Origin: Torreya grandis
Lineage: Eukaryota; Streptophyta; Pinopsida; Cupressales; Taxaceae
Length of the DNA: 64,000 nt
Direction of reading: 5' to 3'
Assembly (NCBI GenBank): GCA_037957365.1
Contig: JARHVA010000122.1
Location: forward strand, 6,747,501 to 6,811,500
A program made the translations under genes and the position numbers. Positions 14,830-26,060 of this stretch are shown here, in pieces. Position 1 is the stretch's first letter; each line of letters begins with the position of its first letter. The notes beneath the pieces are model-generated. The model was not told the DNA's origin, did no database searches, and saw only the letters and a list, made by a program, of their open reading frames with translations.

Positions 14830-15640
14830 TTTGACATTTGTTGATACCTTATACTCATCATTACTTTCCTATAGCTTTCTCCATACTTCTTATAACTACT
14901 ATATATGCTCTGTAAATGCTTATGCATCATCACTAACTCATTATGTAATTGGTATCTACACCAAATCCAAGAAACTCATAGGATTTATCCTAAAAACAAT
15001 TTGAAATGGTGATTTTACTGTTGATCTATTCACTAAACTATTATATGCAAATCTAGCTTGTGGTAAAGCTAAGTCCCATTGCTTGGGATTCTTTCTAACT
15101 ATGCTTCACAACACATTTTCCAAGATTATGTTTACAACTTATGTTTGTCCATCTATCTATGGGTGGTATGCACTATTGAATTGTAGTTTAGTTCCCAAAT
15201 TCTTCCATAAAGTCCTCCAAAAATGATGTATAAATTTTGTATCCCTATTTGATATAATGGTATTTAGAACAACATGGAATCTCACAACATCCTTTAAAGT
15301 AGTTATGTAACTCTAATGGCATCATTAATTTTATTACATGTAATAAATTGAAACATATTAGAAAACTTGTCTACAACAACAAAAATCAAATCATTACCTC
15401 TCTATGTGTTTGGTAATCCTAACATGACATCTATACTCAAATTTGTCCATGGTACTTTTAAAACTAGTAATGGCATGTACAACCTTGTATTTTGTGTATG
15501 GCTTTTATCCCCTTCACATATTCTACATCTTGAAACATACCTTGCCACATATCTATTCATATTTAGACAAAAATAATTCTCCTCCACCAAAGCTATTTTA
15601 TTAGCCTTAATAAAATGTCTATCCAAAAAATTATTGCATA
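14830..15640 (-). pseudogene. Integrase remnant (element E)
   Basis: Minus-strand reading starts with the zinc-binding region (15402-15626): HFIKANKIALVEENY, then CRICEGDKSHTQNTRLYMPL with its Cys pair, then PWTNLSIDVMLGLP leading into the catalytic core. The core continues as NDLIFVVVDKFSNM and reaches a YHP-x-IDGQT motif near 15150-15180. After that come ARFAYNSLVNRSTVKSPFQI (15061-15005) and a helix-like tail ending YGESYRKVMM near 14855. These are the landmarks of a gypsy integrase, which inserts the cDNA into the chromosome. Stops and at least one probable frameshift break it. No chromodomain could be read downstream. Confidence 0.85.
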
Positions 15641-15799
15641 ATTATCTTATAATATTATCTCTTAGTGACCCAATTAGAATACACAGTTGTTTTCCCTTGA
15701 AGAGATAACCATCATTTATAATATATTAATCATGAATAACACTTGTCTAACCTATTAATAGATTCCTGCACTGCTCAACTATCTTTTAAAAATATGGAT

Positions 15800-16225
15800 T
15801 AGTATCATATAGTTATTCAACAACTTCAAATATAAGTACTTCACTCACCATAGTAGTTAATAATCCCACTCTCTTGATCAAAGTGTCGACTACTTGATTC
15901 TAATTTCCTAATTTATGCTTCAAAACAAAAGTATATCATTGTAAGAAATATACTAACTTTTCATGCCTAGTATTTAATTTATTTTGACTGTTCACATACT
16001 TTAAAGCCTCATTATATATAAATAGGGTAAACTCCTTAATCACCAAGTAATGCCTCCAATGACTTAAAGATTATACCATGACATAAAATTCAACATCATA
16101 TGCATAATACTTATGTATTCACTCATTTAAGTTTTCATTGAAATATGATATTAGGTTTCTTTGTTGACTCAACACAACACCAATTACCACATGTGAAGCA
16201 TCACAATCCACTTCAAACACTCTTA
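15800..16225 (-). pseudogene. RNase H remnant (element E)
   Basis: One minus-strand frame reads VFEVDCDASHVVIGVVLSQ, then LISYFNENLNE, YYAYDVEFYVMV, SHWRHYLVIKEFTLF and EALKYVNSQNKLN. This is the plant gypsy RNase H, which removes the RNA template during reverse transcription. The D of DCDAS and the E and D positions of the fold are visible. Two in-frame stops replace positions that are usually Ala/Arg and Arg. Confidence 0.85.
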
Positions 16226-16309
16226 AAATCTAGTAATGCTAAAATGGGTCTTGTTTATAATATTCTTCTTCAACAATTGAAATCTTTCTATTGCTTTCAT
16301 TAACTACAT

Positions 16310-17106
16310 GAATTATTTTCCTCTCATGCAATATTTTATTGGTGTAATGAGTCTACTAAACTTCTTATTTAAATTTCCATAAAAAGTTATTAAACCATGG
16401 AAAATTATTACCTTTATGATTATATTTGGAATAGGCCACTCAATAATTGTCTTTACCTTTTCTTCATCCATTCTTACACCATCTGATGAAACTACAAATC
16501 TAAAAAGTACCAAACTATTCTACATAAACCTACACTTATTCAAATTTTCATAGAGATTATCCTTTCCAAAAAACTCTAATACCATTCTCAAATGCCTCAA
16601 GTGATATTATTTAGTTTTAATGAATATCAAAATATCATCAAAATAAACCACCACAGATTTACCAATGTATTCTTGTAGCACTATGTTCATCACTCTCATA
16701 AATGTGTTGGGTGTATTAGATAATCTGAATGGCATCACCATCCATTTATATAAGAAGTCCCTTCTCTTGAATGTTTTTTTACATTCATCTCCTTCATGAA
16801 TCCAAATTTGATAGTAACCACTCCTTCGATCATTCTTAGTAAATAATTTTTCTCTTGTAAGAACACTTAATGATGTATATGATATATATACTTAATGATA
16901 ATTTTATTTATTGCTCTAATATCCACACACATCCCCCACCCTCCATATTTATTTAGAATTATAAATGTTGGTGTTGTAAATAGATTCATGATCCCCCTTA
17001 CTACATCCTTTCTCACCAATTCAATACCCTGTTTATTCAATTCTACATGTTCTATTGAACTCATCCTATAAGTTGATTGATTGGGTAGAGTTGATATTGG
17101 AATCAA
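16310..17106 (-). pseudogene. Reverse transcriptase remnant (element E)
   Basis: The N-terminal part (16867-17106) reads LPNQSTYRMSSIEHVEL, then GGWGMCVDIRAINKI, the usual start of a gypsy reverse transcriptase. Further on, [17 protein letters not shown] leads to the active-site motif [11 protein letters not shown], with YFDD at 16634-16645. The thumb and connection part (16313-16513) reads FVVSSDGVRMDEEKVKTI and FHGLITFYGNLNKKFS. The catalytic Asp pair is preserved, but stops and probable frameshifts make the gene dead. Confidence 0.9.
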
Positions 17107-17379
17107 ATAAATATAATTTTGAATTTCTCTCTTTTATGTAAAACCATATGATAGATCATCAAGTATAAAATATGCACAATATTTCAAAACTTATGTTACT
17201 TATACTAATATTTACATCACTTATATGTTTTTTATTTACTATTAATGCATAACAACAACCTATCATATACATGTCTTTGAAAAATTATTTTGAGGACAAC
17301 ATTACTTCTACCTATCCTTATTATTTAAGAGGTATTAATAATACCTTTGTACCATATTTCTAAAAAGTATATGTGATCT

Positions 17380-17660
17380 TTCTCATCATGGATTATTTTT
17401 ATATCAAATTGACATGACATTCCCAATAACACATGACATGCATCCATTGGTATAACATCACATCATGTTTCATATTTGTAAGTTTTTTCCTATACAAAAA
17501 TTTATTAATTACCTTTTATCTACTATAACTTCATTCCCTTTATTAAAGCATGAAATCCGATAAGGATAAAGATGATTTTCACATTGCAAACCTAGTTTCT
17601 CAATGATGTCCTTAAAACCCATATTTTCACAACTACCAGCATCTATAATTACTTTGAATA
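17380..17660 (-). pseudogene. Aspartic protease remnant (element E)
   Basis: The minus strand reads GGKIFKVIIDAGSCENM, which has the retroviral-type protease triad in the form D-A-G, followed by a degraded LGL-like stretch. About 150 bases on it reads DVIPMDACHVLLGMSCQFD, the usual DVVPMDACHILLGRPWQFD-type block of plant gypsy elements. The enzyme would cut the polyprotein. Frameshifting is needed to join the two blocks. Confidence 0.8.
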
Positions 17661-17837
17661 TCTTACCTCCTAAAATACACCTTGTTCAAAAAATATTTTT
17701 TCACAACCATGCATCACCACCTTCCTTATTATTCACATGTTCTTTCCTTAGAGTAATCATTATTATCCTCATCATGATATTTTTTCCAGTATAAGATGTT
17801 GTAACTTTGATATTTTGCTCTTTTGTCTCAACCTGAA

Positions 17838-18062
17838 CTAAATCCACCCTTGGGTGATCCTCTTACCTCCTTTATTTTTAATGATAGTGCATACACTCAA
17901 TTTCTCTTTTTCCTTTTTATCAACATCTATAACAAACATATAACCTATGTTGATTTGGAAATCATCATGTGACATCACCATAGCCTTGTCCTTTCTAAAA
18001 TCCTCTTCCTCTTTGACGGTATTGAAATATTTGTATATTATCTTCTTTCCTTTATACACCAC
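17838..18062 (-). pseudogene. Open stretch upstream of the element E protease, unassigned
   Basis: A 74-codon open stretch on the minus strand, rich in Lys and Glu, directly upstream of the protease. In an intact element this would be the gag-protease junction. I see no zinc knuckle or capsid motif in it, so it may be the gag tail or simply open by chance. Confidence 0.25.
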
Positions 18063-18075
18063 ATGATGATTCTAC

Positions 18076-18133
18076 TCTAGTGGGATTAAACCCACCTCTA
18101 GTGGGATTAAACCCACCTCTAGTGGTATTGAAC
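18076..18133. repeat. 21-bp tandem repeat, about 2.7 copies
   Basis: The unit TCTAGTGGGATTAAACCCACC starts at 18076 and 18097; a third, mutated partial copy starts at 18118. The unit holds an inverted repeat (GTGGG…CCCAC), so each copy could fold. It ends immediately before the LTR start at 18135. Confidence 0.9.
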
Positions 18134-18134
18134 A

Positions 18135-19179
18135 TGTAGACACTTAATTTTGGCCACTTTCATGCTTAAATTGGGATTCAATTAAATTAATATCAAATGA
18201 CATAATCTAAGCCTAAAAATAATTTGAATACCCAAACTCATTCATGTAAGGGATTTTATTTCTTGATATCTTGGAGAGGTTTGATTATTTGAGTTATTAC
18301 CCTATATACACCAATAACCTAGTTTGAGTTTAAACCTAGTCAAATTATGACCTAGTAATTTGATACTTTGGCTTGACAAGCTATTAATTAAAAATATTAA
18401 AATAATTTACAAACTCAAACAAATCACTAAGCAAGACTAATTACATTATAAATCTTAACTAACTTGCCTAAGTAAAAATTCTAAGTTGAATTAGTGAATT
18501 TAATTTATCTAAAAAATATTTTTTAGCCAAATATAAAGTTAAAGGTCAAAGGAGCTAAAAAAGTTATTTATTAATTCATAAATATTCCAAAAAGTTGAAT
18601 CACAACCTCACAAATATCTAAAGTGAATTGTCATGGCTCATTAACATCTGAAACTAAGGTGTAAATTATTTATGAGTGTTTTGACCCAACCTATGGTTAA
18701 CCTAACTCAACCTAGATTATTTTATACTTAACCAAATCTAGAATTTAAACTAACCTCCTTAGGCTTATATTTAGTTATTATAGCTATAAATAAAAGTGTG
18801 AATAGCATATGCTAAAAATATTTTGTGTGTAAGGTTATTATATAGGAATGCCTTCAAGAAGCCATTAAGAGTAGTGTTATAATACCCATTTTATGCCAAG
18901 ATTCACACCAAGATAAGCCAATAGTAAAACAAATCCACAAGTGACCATTAGATAAGTGCTACCACCATGGAGAAGCATTGACAAAAGTTTTTAATTTCAT
19001 ATATTGAGCATGAAATTGGAGATAAAATTCAACAAAGGAGGTTAATTACTTGTGTTGTTTTAATATCTATTTTGTGATCTTATTCATTATGTTATGCTCC
19101 TCTATTTCTTAATAATTTATCATTTTGACTAACAAAGACCTAATCAACATTTGTATTCTCTTTGGATTCCTAAGATACA
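18135..19179 (+). repeat. Element F 5' LTR
   Basis: Begins TGTAGACACTTAATTTTGGCC-like (TG start) and ends AGATACA, giving TGTA…TACA ends, 1045 bp. It is followed three bases later by a primer-site-like sequence. The start resembles that of element C at 60618 (TGTTGACCCAATTTTGCCC). I could not find the matching 3' LTR, so the borders rest on TG/CA ends and the primer site only. It is inserted in the gag side of element E. Confidence 0.55.
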
Positions 19180-19182
19180 TAA

Positions 19183-19201
19183 TGGCACACTTGGTGGGAC
19201 C
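19183..19201 (+). other. Primer-binding site of element F
   Basis: TGGCACACTTGGTGGGACC lies three bases after the proposed LTR end. It differs from the site of element C (TGGCACGCCCAGTGGGAC) at four positions, all transitions. I cannot name the tRNA with confidence. Confidence 0.55.
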
Positions 19202-20844
19202 ACACATCCCATATGGCTAATAAGAATGATGTGCAACTTTTAGATTTATTAAAAATAAAATTTAAATCTTCAAGTTTAGTGTGTTACGCTTAAAATTCAT
19301 GTCATTTTTTTATATAATTACAAGGATCGATTATGAGCATGTTAAATCACTGATGATCATAGGAATAAACAATTATATATACAATAATCAATGGTGATCT
19401 CTACATCAAAATAGAGCAAGCCAGAAACATAACGAAAAATAATTTTTATTTCTTTTGTTTTGGTGCCTAACAATATATTTATTGCCTTTCTAACATTTTT
19501 ATTGTAGGGCCTTGAAAAATTTGAGTTTGAAACTTATTTATCAAGTATTTTTATTTCAAAACACATTTATTTTCATGTGGTTGTAGGAAATGGTGATGAT
19601 CCTATCAAAATGATGTCAATCATAGAATCAAAATGATCACTATAGTAATTGGTGATTATTTCTTTGAGATAAAAATAGAAACTTGAGAGCTCAAAATATA
19701 ATGTTATTTATTGATTTAATTATTGGCCTAAATACAAGAGACCCCCTAACATTTTTTAAGGAACCAAAGTGGAGAGAGAGAGAGGCTTAAACACTTATAA
19801 ATCTCACATACACTTTTGTTTGGTGTCTAAAATCAACCTAATGAAACTTGTATTTTAGCATTTCAAAAATTTTACAAGTGAAAACATGGCCAAGGGGTCA
19901 AAATTTCAATCAAATTTGAGTTTATGTTATTAAAAGGAAATATACACTTTTGTTAGATCTCTTAAGAGCTTTTTCACTTTTTTTTTGTTCCTTATTTATT
20001 AGCTAATTTCAAAGTTCATAGATGAAATTATTTATTTTTGGTAAATCAAAAAAATATTACATGTATGCTCTCCCCCCATCCCCTATAGGAAACTTAGGTG
20101 ACCAAAATTACTTGGTTTATTATCTTGTTTGTTTATTCTCATAAAAATTAATGTCATGTATGCTCTCACCAAGCTCCGAGTGACTTGGATGACTTAGAAA
20201 TGACCTCTAAAGTCTTTCTAATTTATTTTATTGCATTTGGCTTGTGGGTGGGAGTTTGTTTCTTCTTTAAGTTATTTATGGGTGTATTGACATGGGGTTT
20301 TATCTCTTAACATTATACTAACCCCATTCTATAATGGGGTATATAAATTGGGTTCATGATACTTAGATTGCTAGGGGGCTGAGTGAGTAGCCTCTTTGAT
20401 CCTAACAAAAAATTGGGTCAAGTATCAGTAAACATCAAACTTCACTAAGAAGTACATGGATGAAGTTATTGTGTAAAGAAATAAACCTTTGCATAGTAAG
20501 TTAGTGAGTTTTAATCTAATTGACATGATGTAACCTAGTGTTAGCCACACTTGGGACCATCTAATGTATTTTGATACTTATAGATTATAGTCAACCCCTC
20601 TTGCTACATAATTGCTTGCCAAATTCTAAGTATTTCTCACTCTAAGTTCACTCTAGGTAATAATGATTTAGAGATAGAGGGGAGCATAAAAACTCTACCT
20701 ACACCTCTTCTTTAATTTTTAGATTAGCACTTAATTCATTTTGAGCATCAGTATATTGGTGGAAACCTTTGTATAAGCTACACACATGCATGTTAGTTTT
20801 AGGGATAATATGAGCCATTCATTTTATTCTATTTTCTTTGATTT

Positions 20845-21290
20845 ACATGTGTGTTTTAGACTAATTTTTTTTATTTTTATTGTCAAGTCAAAGCAAGTCC
20901 AAAATTGTCATGTTATTTTCAAAACACTGTTAGCCTAAGAGGTGTTACTCTACCCATTTTGTGTCATAATTTTGCCTTAGAGTTTTAGTCTAAAACCATG
21001 TGAGTGTTACTTGTTTAAATATGGTGTCATTATGCTATCTATTTTGTCTCAAAAATTTGCCTAGTATTTTTAGTCCAAAATTATTAGCATGTCATTTATT
21101 TCAAGGAGAATTGTTATGCTACCTAAATTATTTTGAAATATTTATTGAATTTGAAACCAAGTTCCAAAACCATTTTTATACCTCTTGTTTCGAACGTGTA
21201 GTTACACTGCCCATTTTGGTCTATCCCATTTACCTTAGAACATATAAGTTTTTTTGCATTAAATTTGAAATTTAATATTTAAAGTGCAAA
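20845..21290. repeat. Degenerate tandem repeat, unit about 90 bp
   Basis: Words such as GTTACTCTACCCATTTTGTG, ATGCTATCTATTTTGTCTC and TTACACTGCCCATTTTGGTC recur near 20942, 21029 and 21202. Each of the first two is followed by a TTTTGCCT-like and a TTTTAGTC-like word and later by a GTTA/GTCATTT block. Four or five units can be made out. It lies in the presumed leader of element F. Confidence 0.5.
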
Positions 21291-21941
21291 TCCTAAGCTA
21301 ATTAGGTTTATGCTAAAACCTCATCTAATTTGAGATTAGTTTATCTACATTTTAGGTTTGTATTGTGCTACTTAGGTTGATTTCCTATTTTATCTAAAAG
21401 ATCCCTTATCTAGACCTAGCAATTGTTTGTTATATTGTACCTTGTTTTAATCTCCTTTGATACAAGTTATTTCCATCTAATTTGTTTGAAGTTTGTTGTG
21501 ATAATTTTGAAAATGTCCTTTCTCCTTTTATAGGATGAAAAATTGAGAAATTAGAATTTAATTATGAAAACTATAACAAAAATGCCCAAATATATAATCT
21601 ACCATTAAGATCTAGAACAATTATATTAAAATGAAATCAAATGAATCATTCAAAGAAACATTCTAATCTAAATTTGAGTGCTCCAAATCACTATTCGAAA
21701 AATAATAAGACTAAATATTATGGGTGGATATTGCTTACAAGTAGACTAAGAATTTTAGCATAATGATAGCTTGATCAATGACATGGATTCATGGACTCTA
21801 TGATAGTATGAAGACTTAGAGAGCTTATGAGAATGTTGATTAGTTTAGCAATAGAGAGGAGGTAGATTTAAATAGGCCATCGAGGGAAGATCAATGGCCA
21901 ATATCAAAGTTGAGAGGAAAAGGATCAATGGTGGAGGATTA

Positions 21942-21986
21942 TCCAAGGAATTAAAAATTCCTTGGAAGCCTCTAGAATAGAGGCTT
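21942..21986. other. Two abutting perfect hairpins
   Basis: First stem TCCAAGGAATT (21942-21952) pairs with AATTCCTTGGA (21956-21966) over a 3-base loop. Second stem AAGCCTCTA (21966-21974) pairs with TAGAGGCTT (21978-21986), again over a 3-base loop. The two share base 21966. Confidence 0.8.
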
Positions 21987-23580
21987 CTATAGAGGAAGGG
22001 ATAAGGTAGAGAGGATTATATATTTGGATAATTATATAATCAATTAAGGGGGATAAGCAATATTAGTAGGTGGTTAGATAAGTGATTAGGGACTATGGAG
22101 GTAAGAAAGACTAGGAATGGTCTAGGGTAGGTGGGATTGAATTTGAAATTACAAAATAATAGACATGTGGGATTAATTAGTGGATAATAGGTAATTACAT
22201 GAATAAATTGATTTGTGAGGTAGGAATAAGGTTAATGGATGGATAAGAATGAAGTGGGGTGTTAGATAAATAACTATAAGTGGTGATATTAGAATAGGAT
22301 TAAAATAAATAAATGATGTTAGATGAAATAGGTGGGACTAGTGTCAACTAATAGTAATATTAGTGACAATAAATGAAGTGAGTAATTTTAGATGTATAAA
22401 TTTTACCCCTCTTTGAAAGGGCATTATGAGTGGATGAAGTGGAAAGAGTAATGGTATTTAAATGAAATACAATTTCATGGATTAATGTTAGTAAATTATG
22501 ATAATGGATATAATACCTCCTCAAGGGGACATGTGGTAAAGGATGGGACAAATGGCCACTCAAATGAGGAAATGAGGGGAGGGATACAATGAATAGACAA
22601 GGGGATAAAATGTTGGATGTGAGATAGAGGATGAATAAAATTGAATTTACATAATAATTGAGATGAAAATTGATTATGACCCTAGCAAATACATATGCAC
22701 AAGGTGTGGAAACACCTATGTCATAGTTATCGATAGATCCTAAATGGGAATCAACTGTAACATGATGATGATAAGATAAAAGGCCACATGATTTTGATAT
22801 ATCCTAGCAAGGATGCATGAAAGGGAGAGTTCTAGGCTAAGATAAGACAAGGATATGAGAATATTAATGATTATTTTATCTCAAGGATAAAATCAAGTGA
22901 TATGATGAAGGAGATGAGAGAAAATAAATGATATCCTTAGGCACTAAAAATTTGTCAAGTGTTACCTACATAGTCTAAAAAGATGTAAGGCCGATGTAAT
23001 TCTAACTCGGTGATAAAAGATAAGATAGACTAGAGGAGGATGACAATGATGACCATTAGATATGTTATTTATTAGATATATGTTATGTGTAATGATGATT
23101 GGATTGAGAGTTAAGTTGAGATGTGAGATGTTGATGACTAGAGAGATGATAGATAATTGGCTAGAAGATATAATCATGATAATAAAAGGACTCGAATAAA
23201 TGATTGGATATTAGATGAGTAGTCTTGGATGATCGGCTTAAAGATAAAGGGCTAAGATAAATGGTTGTATATGTTTTGTTATACATTATGATAAGTGATA
23301 CGATAAATGATGAGTGTATGTATTTTTAATCCATCATTTTTGTAATAAGGCTCATCATAGTATAAAAATCTAATGTAAATATAACACTAGGAAGTATGGC
23401 CTATGAGGCAAGTATAATCAAGAAGATATTGTGGAAAAGTTCATAAAATGGGGAAAATACCAAACTTTACATTATCGAGGGAAACTAAAAGCATCATTAT
23501 AACTTTTTTGGTGTCACCATTGCATCCTTGTTCATTTATAAAAAGAAACATAAATAGAGAAATGAAACACAAGATAATCA

Positions 23581-23584
<4 letters not shown>

Positions 23585-23669
<85 letters not shown>
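23585..23669. repeat. (TA)n microsatellite
   Basis: A pure TA run of 85 bp. The open frames over it on both strands (alternating Ile and Tyr) are artefacts. Confidence 0.98.
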
Positions 23670-23672
<3 letters not shown>

Positions 23673-26060
23673 TGATAAAAGACATGAAAACAAGCCTAAT
23701 AACAAAGAGAAAACAAGTAACACACAAAAGTATCTACATGTAGTGTCATTATGAGTAATTTCTTGTCTATTATCCTAATGAGAATTGATAGGATGATTGA
23801 TTAGATGATGAGTTAAATGAATTTTGATAAAGATATGGACTTGGACAAGGGTATAAATTTGGAGTAGAATAATGAGAAAAATTCCAAATTAAACACAAGG
23901 AATTAATAAGGGATGGTAATTGTGAATAGGGTGTGCATGAGAAAAATTCCAAATTAAACACAAGGAATAGTTGATTAGGTGGTTGACCATGTTGTAATCT
24001 TATATTAGAGATTTAAGACCTATCAGATGAAAGTCATACTATATTTGCCTCATTTCAAAATAAGGGATGAAATACAATAATAGGATGGATGGTTATGAAT
24101 TTATTATGAGACATGAAAGGAATGGATATGGATGTGATAGGCATAAGACAAGACATTATGGATTTTTTTTTTTTTTTTAGAATTTATGATTTTTAGGTTT
24201 TTTTGGAATATTTCAATTTTTAGTTCTTTTTGGGATATGTATGTACACTATACAAATGGGTTTACTAGCAAAGGGAATACCAAGCCTAGTAACCAGGATA
24301 TCAATGGATAGAATGTTGGATGGGATGAAGAAAGTATAAGGGTGATGCAAAAAAGGGATGAGGACCAAGGAATAATGGACTATGGATTTCCAATGACCAC
24401 ATCGTGAAGGAAACAAATATCTAGTTGACCAATTTTCCATTGGAGGATATGCCAAGATGATTCCAAAATATTTATCAAGACATCTTCCACATCCTTATGG
24501 AGGTCAAGGATAGGAGAAAGGATGGACATAATAGGATGCAATACATGATGGAATATGCCTAATAGGATTGATGGACAAATGATGATATAGATGGGATTGA
24601 TGGAATGGATTTTTCTCCTAAGTGTTAAGGTATAATGAAAATAATAGATTATTTTAACATGACATAGGAAATTAATTTTAATAATGGTGCTTGACCAAGG
24701 TGCTAAAAGACTAGTTTTTATCATTGGACGAATGATTTTTTTTAATTTTAGCATCTCAATTTATTGGAGGTAGGTGAAATACAAGATGAAAACATTTTAT
24801 TTATGTTTCAACTAATACCTATTCTAGAGATGTGTAATTTTAGGACCATGTGATCGATTCTAGATTCATTTATGTCCTTCTGACCTTAGTGGATTTGTTA
24901 TACAACATCCTCTAGACATCTTAACTAAGTGTCTTTATAAATTTTATAAGAGATGATGCTTCTTAAGGATTTGGGGTATGGTATATATGGGATTATGCCT
25001 TAATTTTTATGGTGGGATATATGATGTGAATGAGTGATATGGTTATGATGGACAAGGTGCCTAGAATGGGAGAGGAAATGGGGCTCAATAGTTGCATATA
25101 GCATTGGATATGGTGGAGGGGAAATTTTTGATTTGTGTCATGATATTAAGGGATCCAAGAACTTTTGACATGTTTGATATTTGATCCAAATATTAAAGGG
25201 ATTGTTGGCCACATGAATTTTGACATTGTTGTGATTTATTGTGCCCCTAGTGCTTATAACTAGGCTTCATTAGAGGAATTTTATTTTAGATTTGATAAAT
25301 TATGATTATTTTGAATTTGATGGTCCCCTAATACCTCAAGGATATGTTTACTAGGGGATGTCACATTTTGAATTAGATGATTAAGAAGTTCTTATTGAGT
25401 TTTATTATTATGTTTGGATGATAACTGACTTGATTATTTAAATTGATTAATTTATTATTGGTTTGTATCCTTGTAGATTCAACACAAAAGATTACATGTG
25501 GAAGGGAATCCAATGATGTATGTCCCTATTTGTCCCATTTAGGGATTAGGATGATGAGATTTCTAATAAGAGGTGGATGATGAGGTACGTGTGATGGAAG
25601 GGGTGGATTAAGGGGATAATGGGCAACATAGTCCTGATTAGAGCTACTAGGAGACCCAACCTTGATGTTAGAGAAACTGTCCTTAGGAATCTCAAAATGA
25701 TCATTAATACTCTTCATAGAAGTAGAATCTAAATTATATTGATACCCAACTTGATGATATTTGACTAATAAAGTATCCAAGAACTATGTTATGATTTCAT
25801 CATCCTTGAATGGTTTAAGAGTTATGCCTTCTAAATTTATAACTAGATAATATTAAATAAATCATCAAAGAGATAGGTGTCATCATGAATCTCATTATCT
25901 AAAAGGGATGATGTTTCTAACATGTATTTTGATTCAAATACTAATGTCAAACATGATCTTGACCATTCTAATGCTAACTCTAACAAGGATGCTAATGAAG
26001 TGTAGCCCATAGATTATTTATTAATATTAGCCATAAATATGGATTTTTGGATAGAATTAT

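Larger units (their letters stand above)
14830..17660 (-). mobile_element. Element E: chromovirus-like Ty3/gypsy pol relic
   Basis: The minus strand carries protease, reverse transcriptase, RNase H and integrase in gypsy order (integrase last). The wording (YFDD motif, RAINKI, ALKYVNSQNKLN, QNTRLYMPL, GQT motif) is that of plant chromoviruses, perhaps the CRM/Galadriel side, but the clade is a guess. Stops and probable frameshifts occur in every domain. No LTR of this element was found. Its gag side is interrupted at 18135 by the LTR of element F. Confidence 0.85.
19202..26060. other. Unresolved old transposon sequence (interior of F and/or G)
   Basis: No frame here gives a protein domain I can name. 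The start should be the leader of element F. From about 25840 to 26010 a minus-strand frame of some 55 codons is open (it contains SMGYTSLASLLELALEWSR). With the open frame at 25526-25780, it may belong to element G, whose gag knuckle lies beyond the element A insertion. Noted separately are an approximately 90-bp tandem repeat, two abutting hairpins and a TA microsatellite. A run of 16 T lies at 24163-24178. Confidence 0.4.

Noticed and set aside
23448..23723. Open frames on both strands with long Ile-Tyr runs
   Set aside because: Translation of the TA microsatellite; both strands are open for the same trivial reason.
24213..24754. Minus-strand open frames that look like a possible protein of 80-124 residues
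   Set aside because: Composition is what the GA-rich opposite strand gives (Ser, Pro, Ile, His). I tested it against gypsy protease and gag motifs and found no match.
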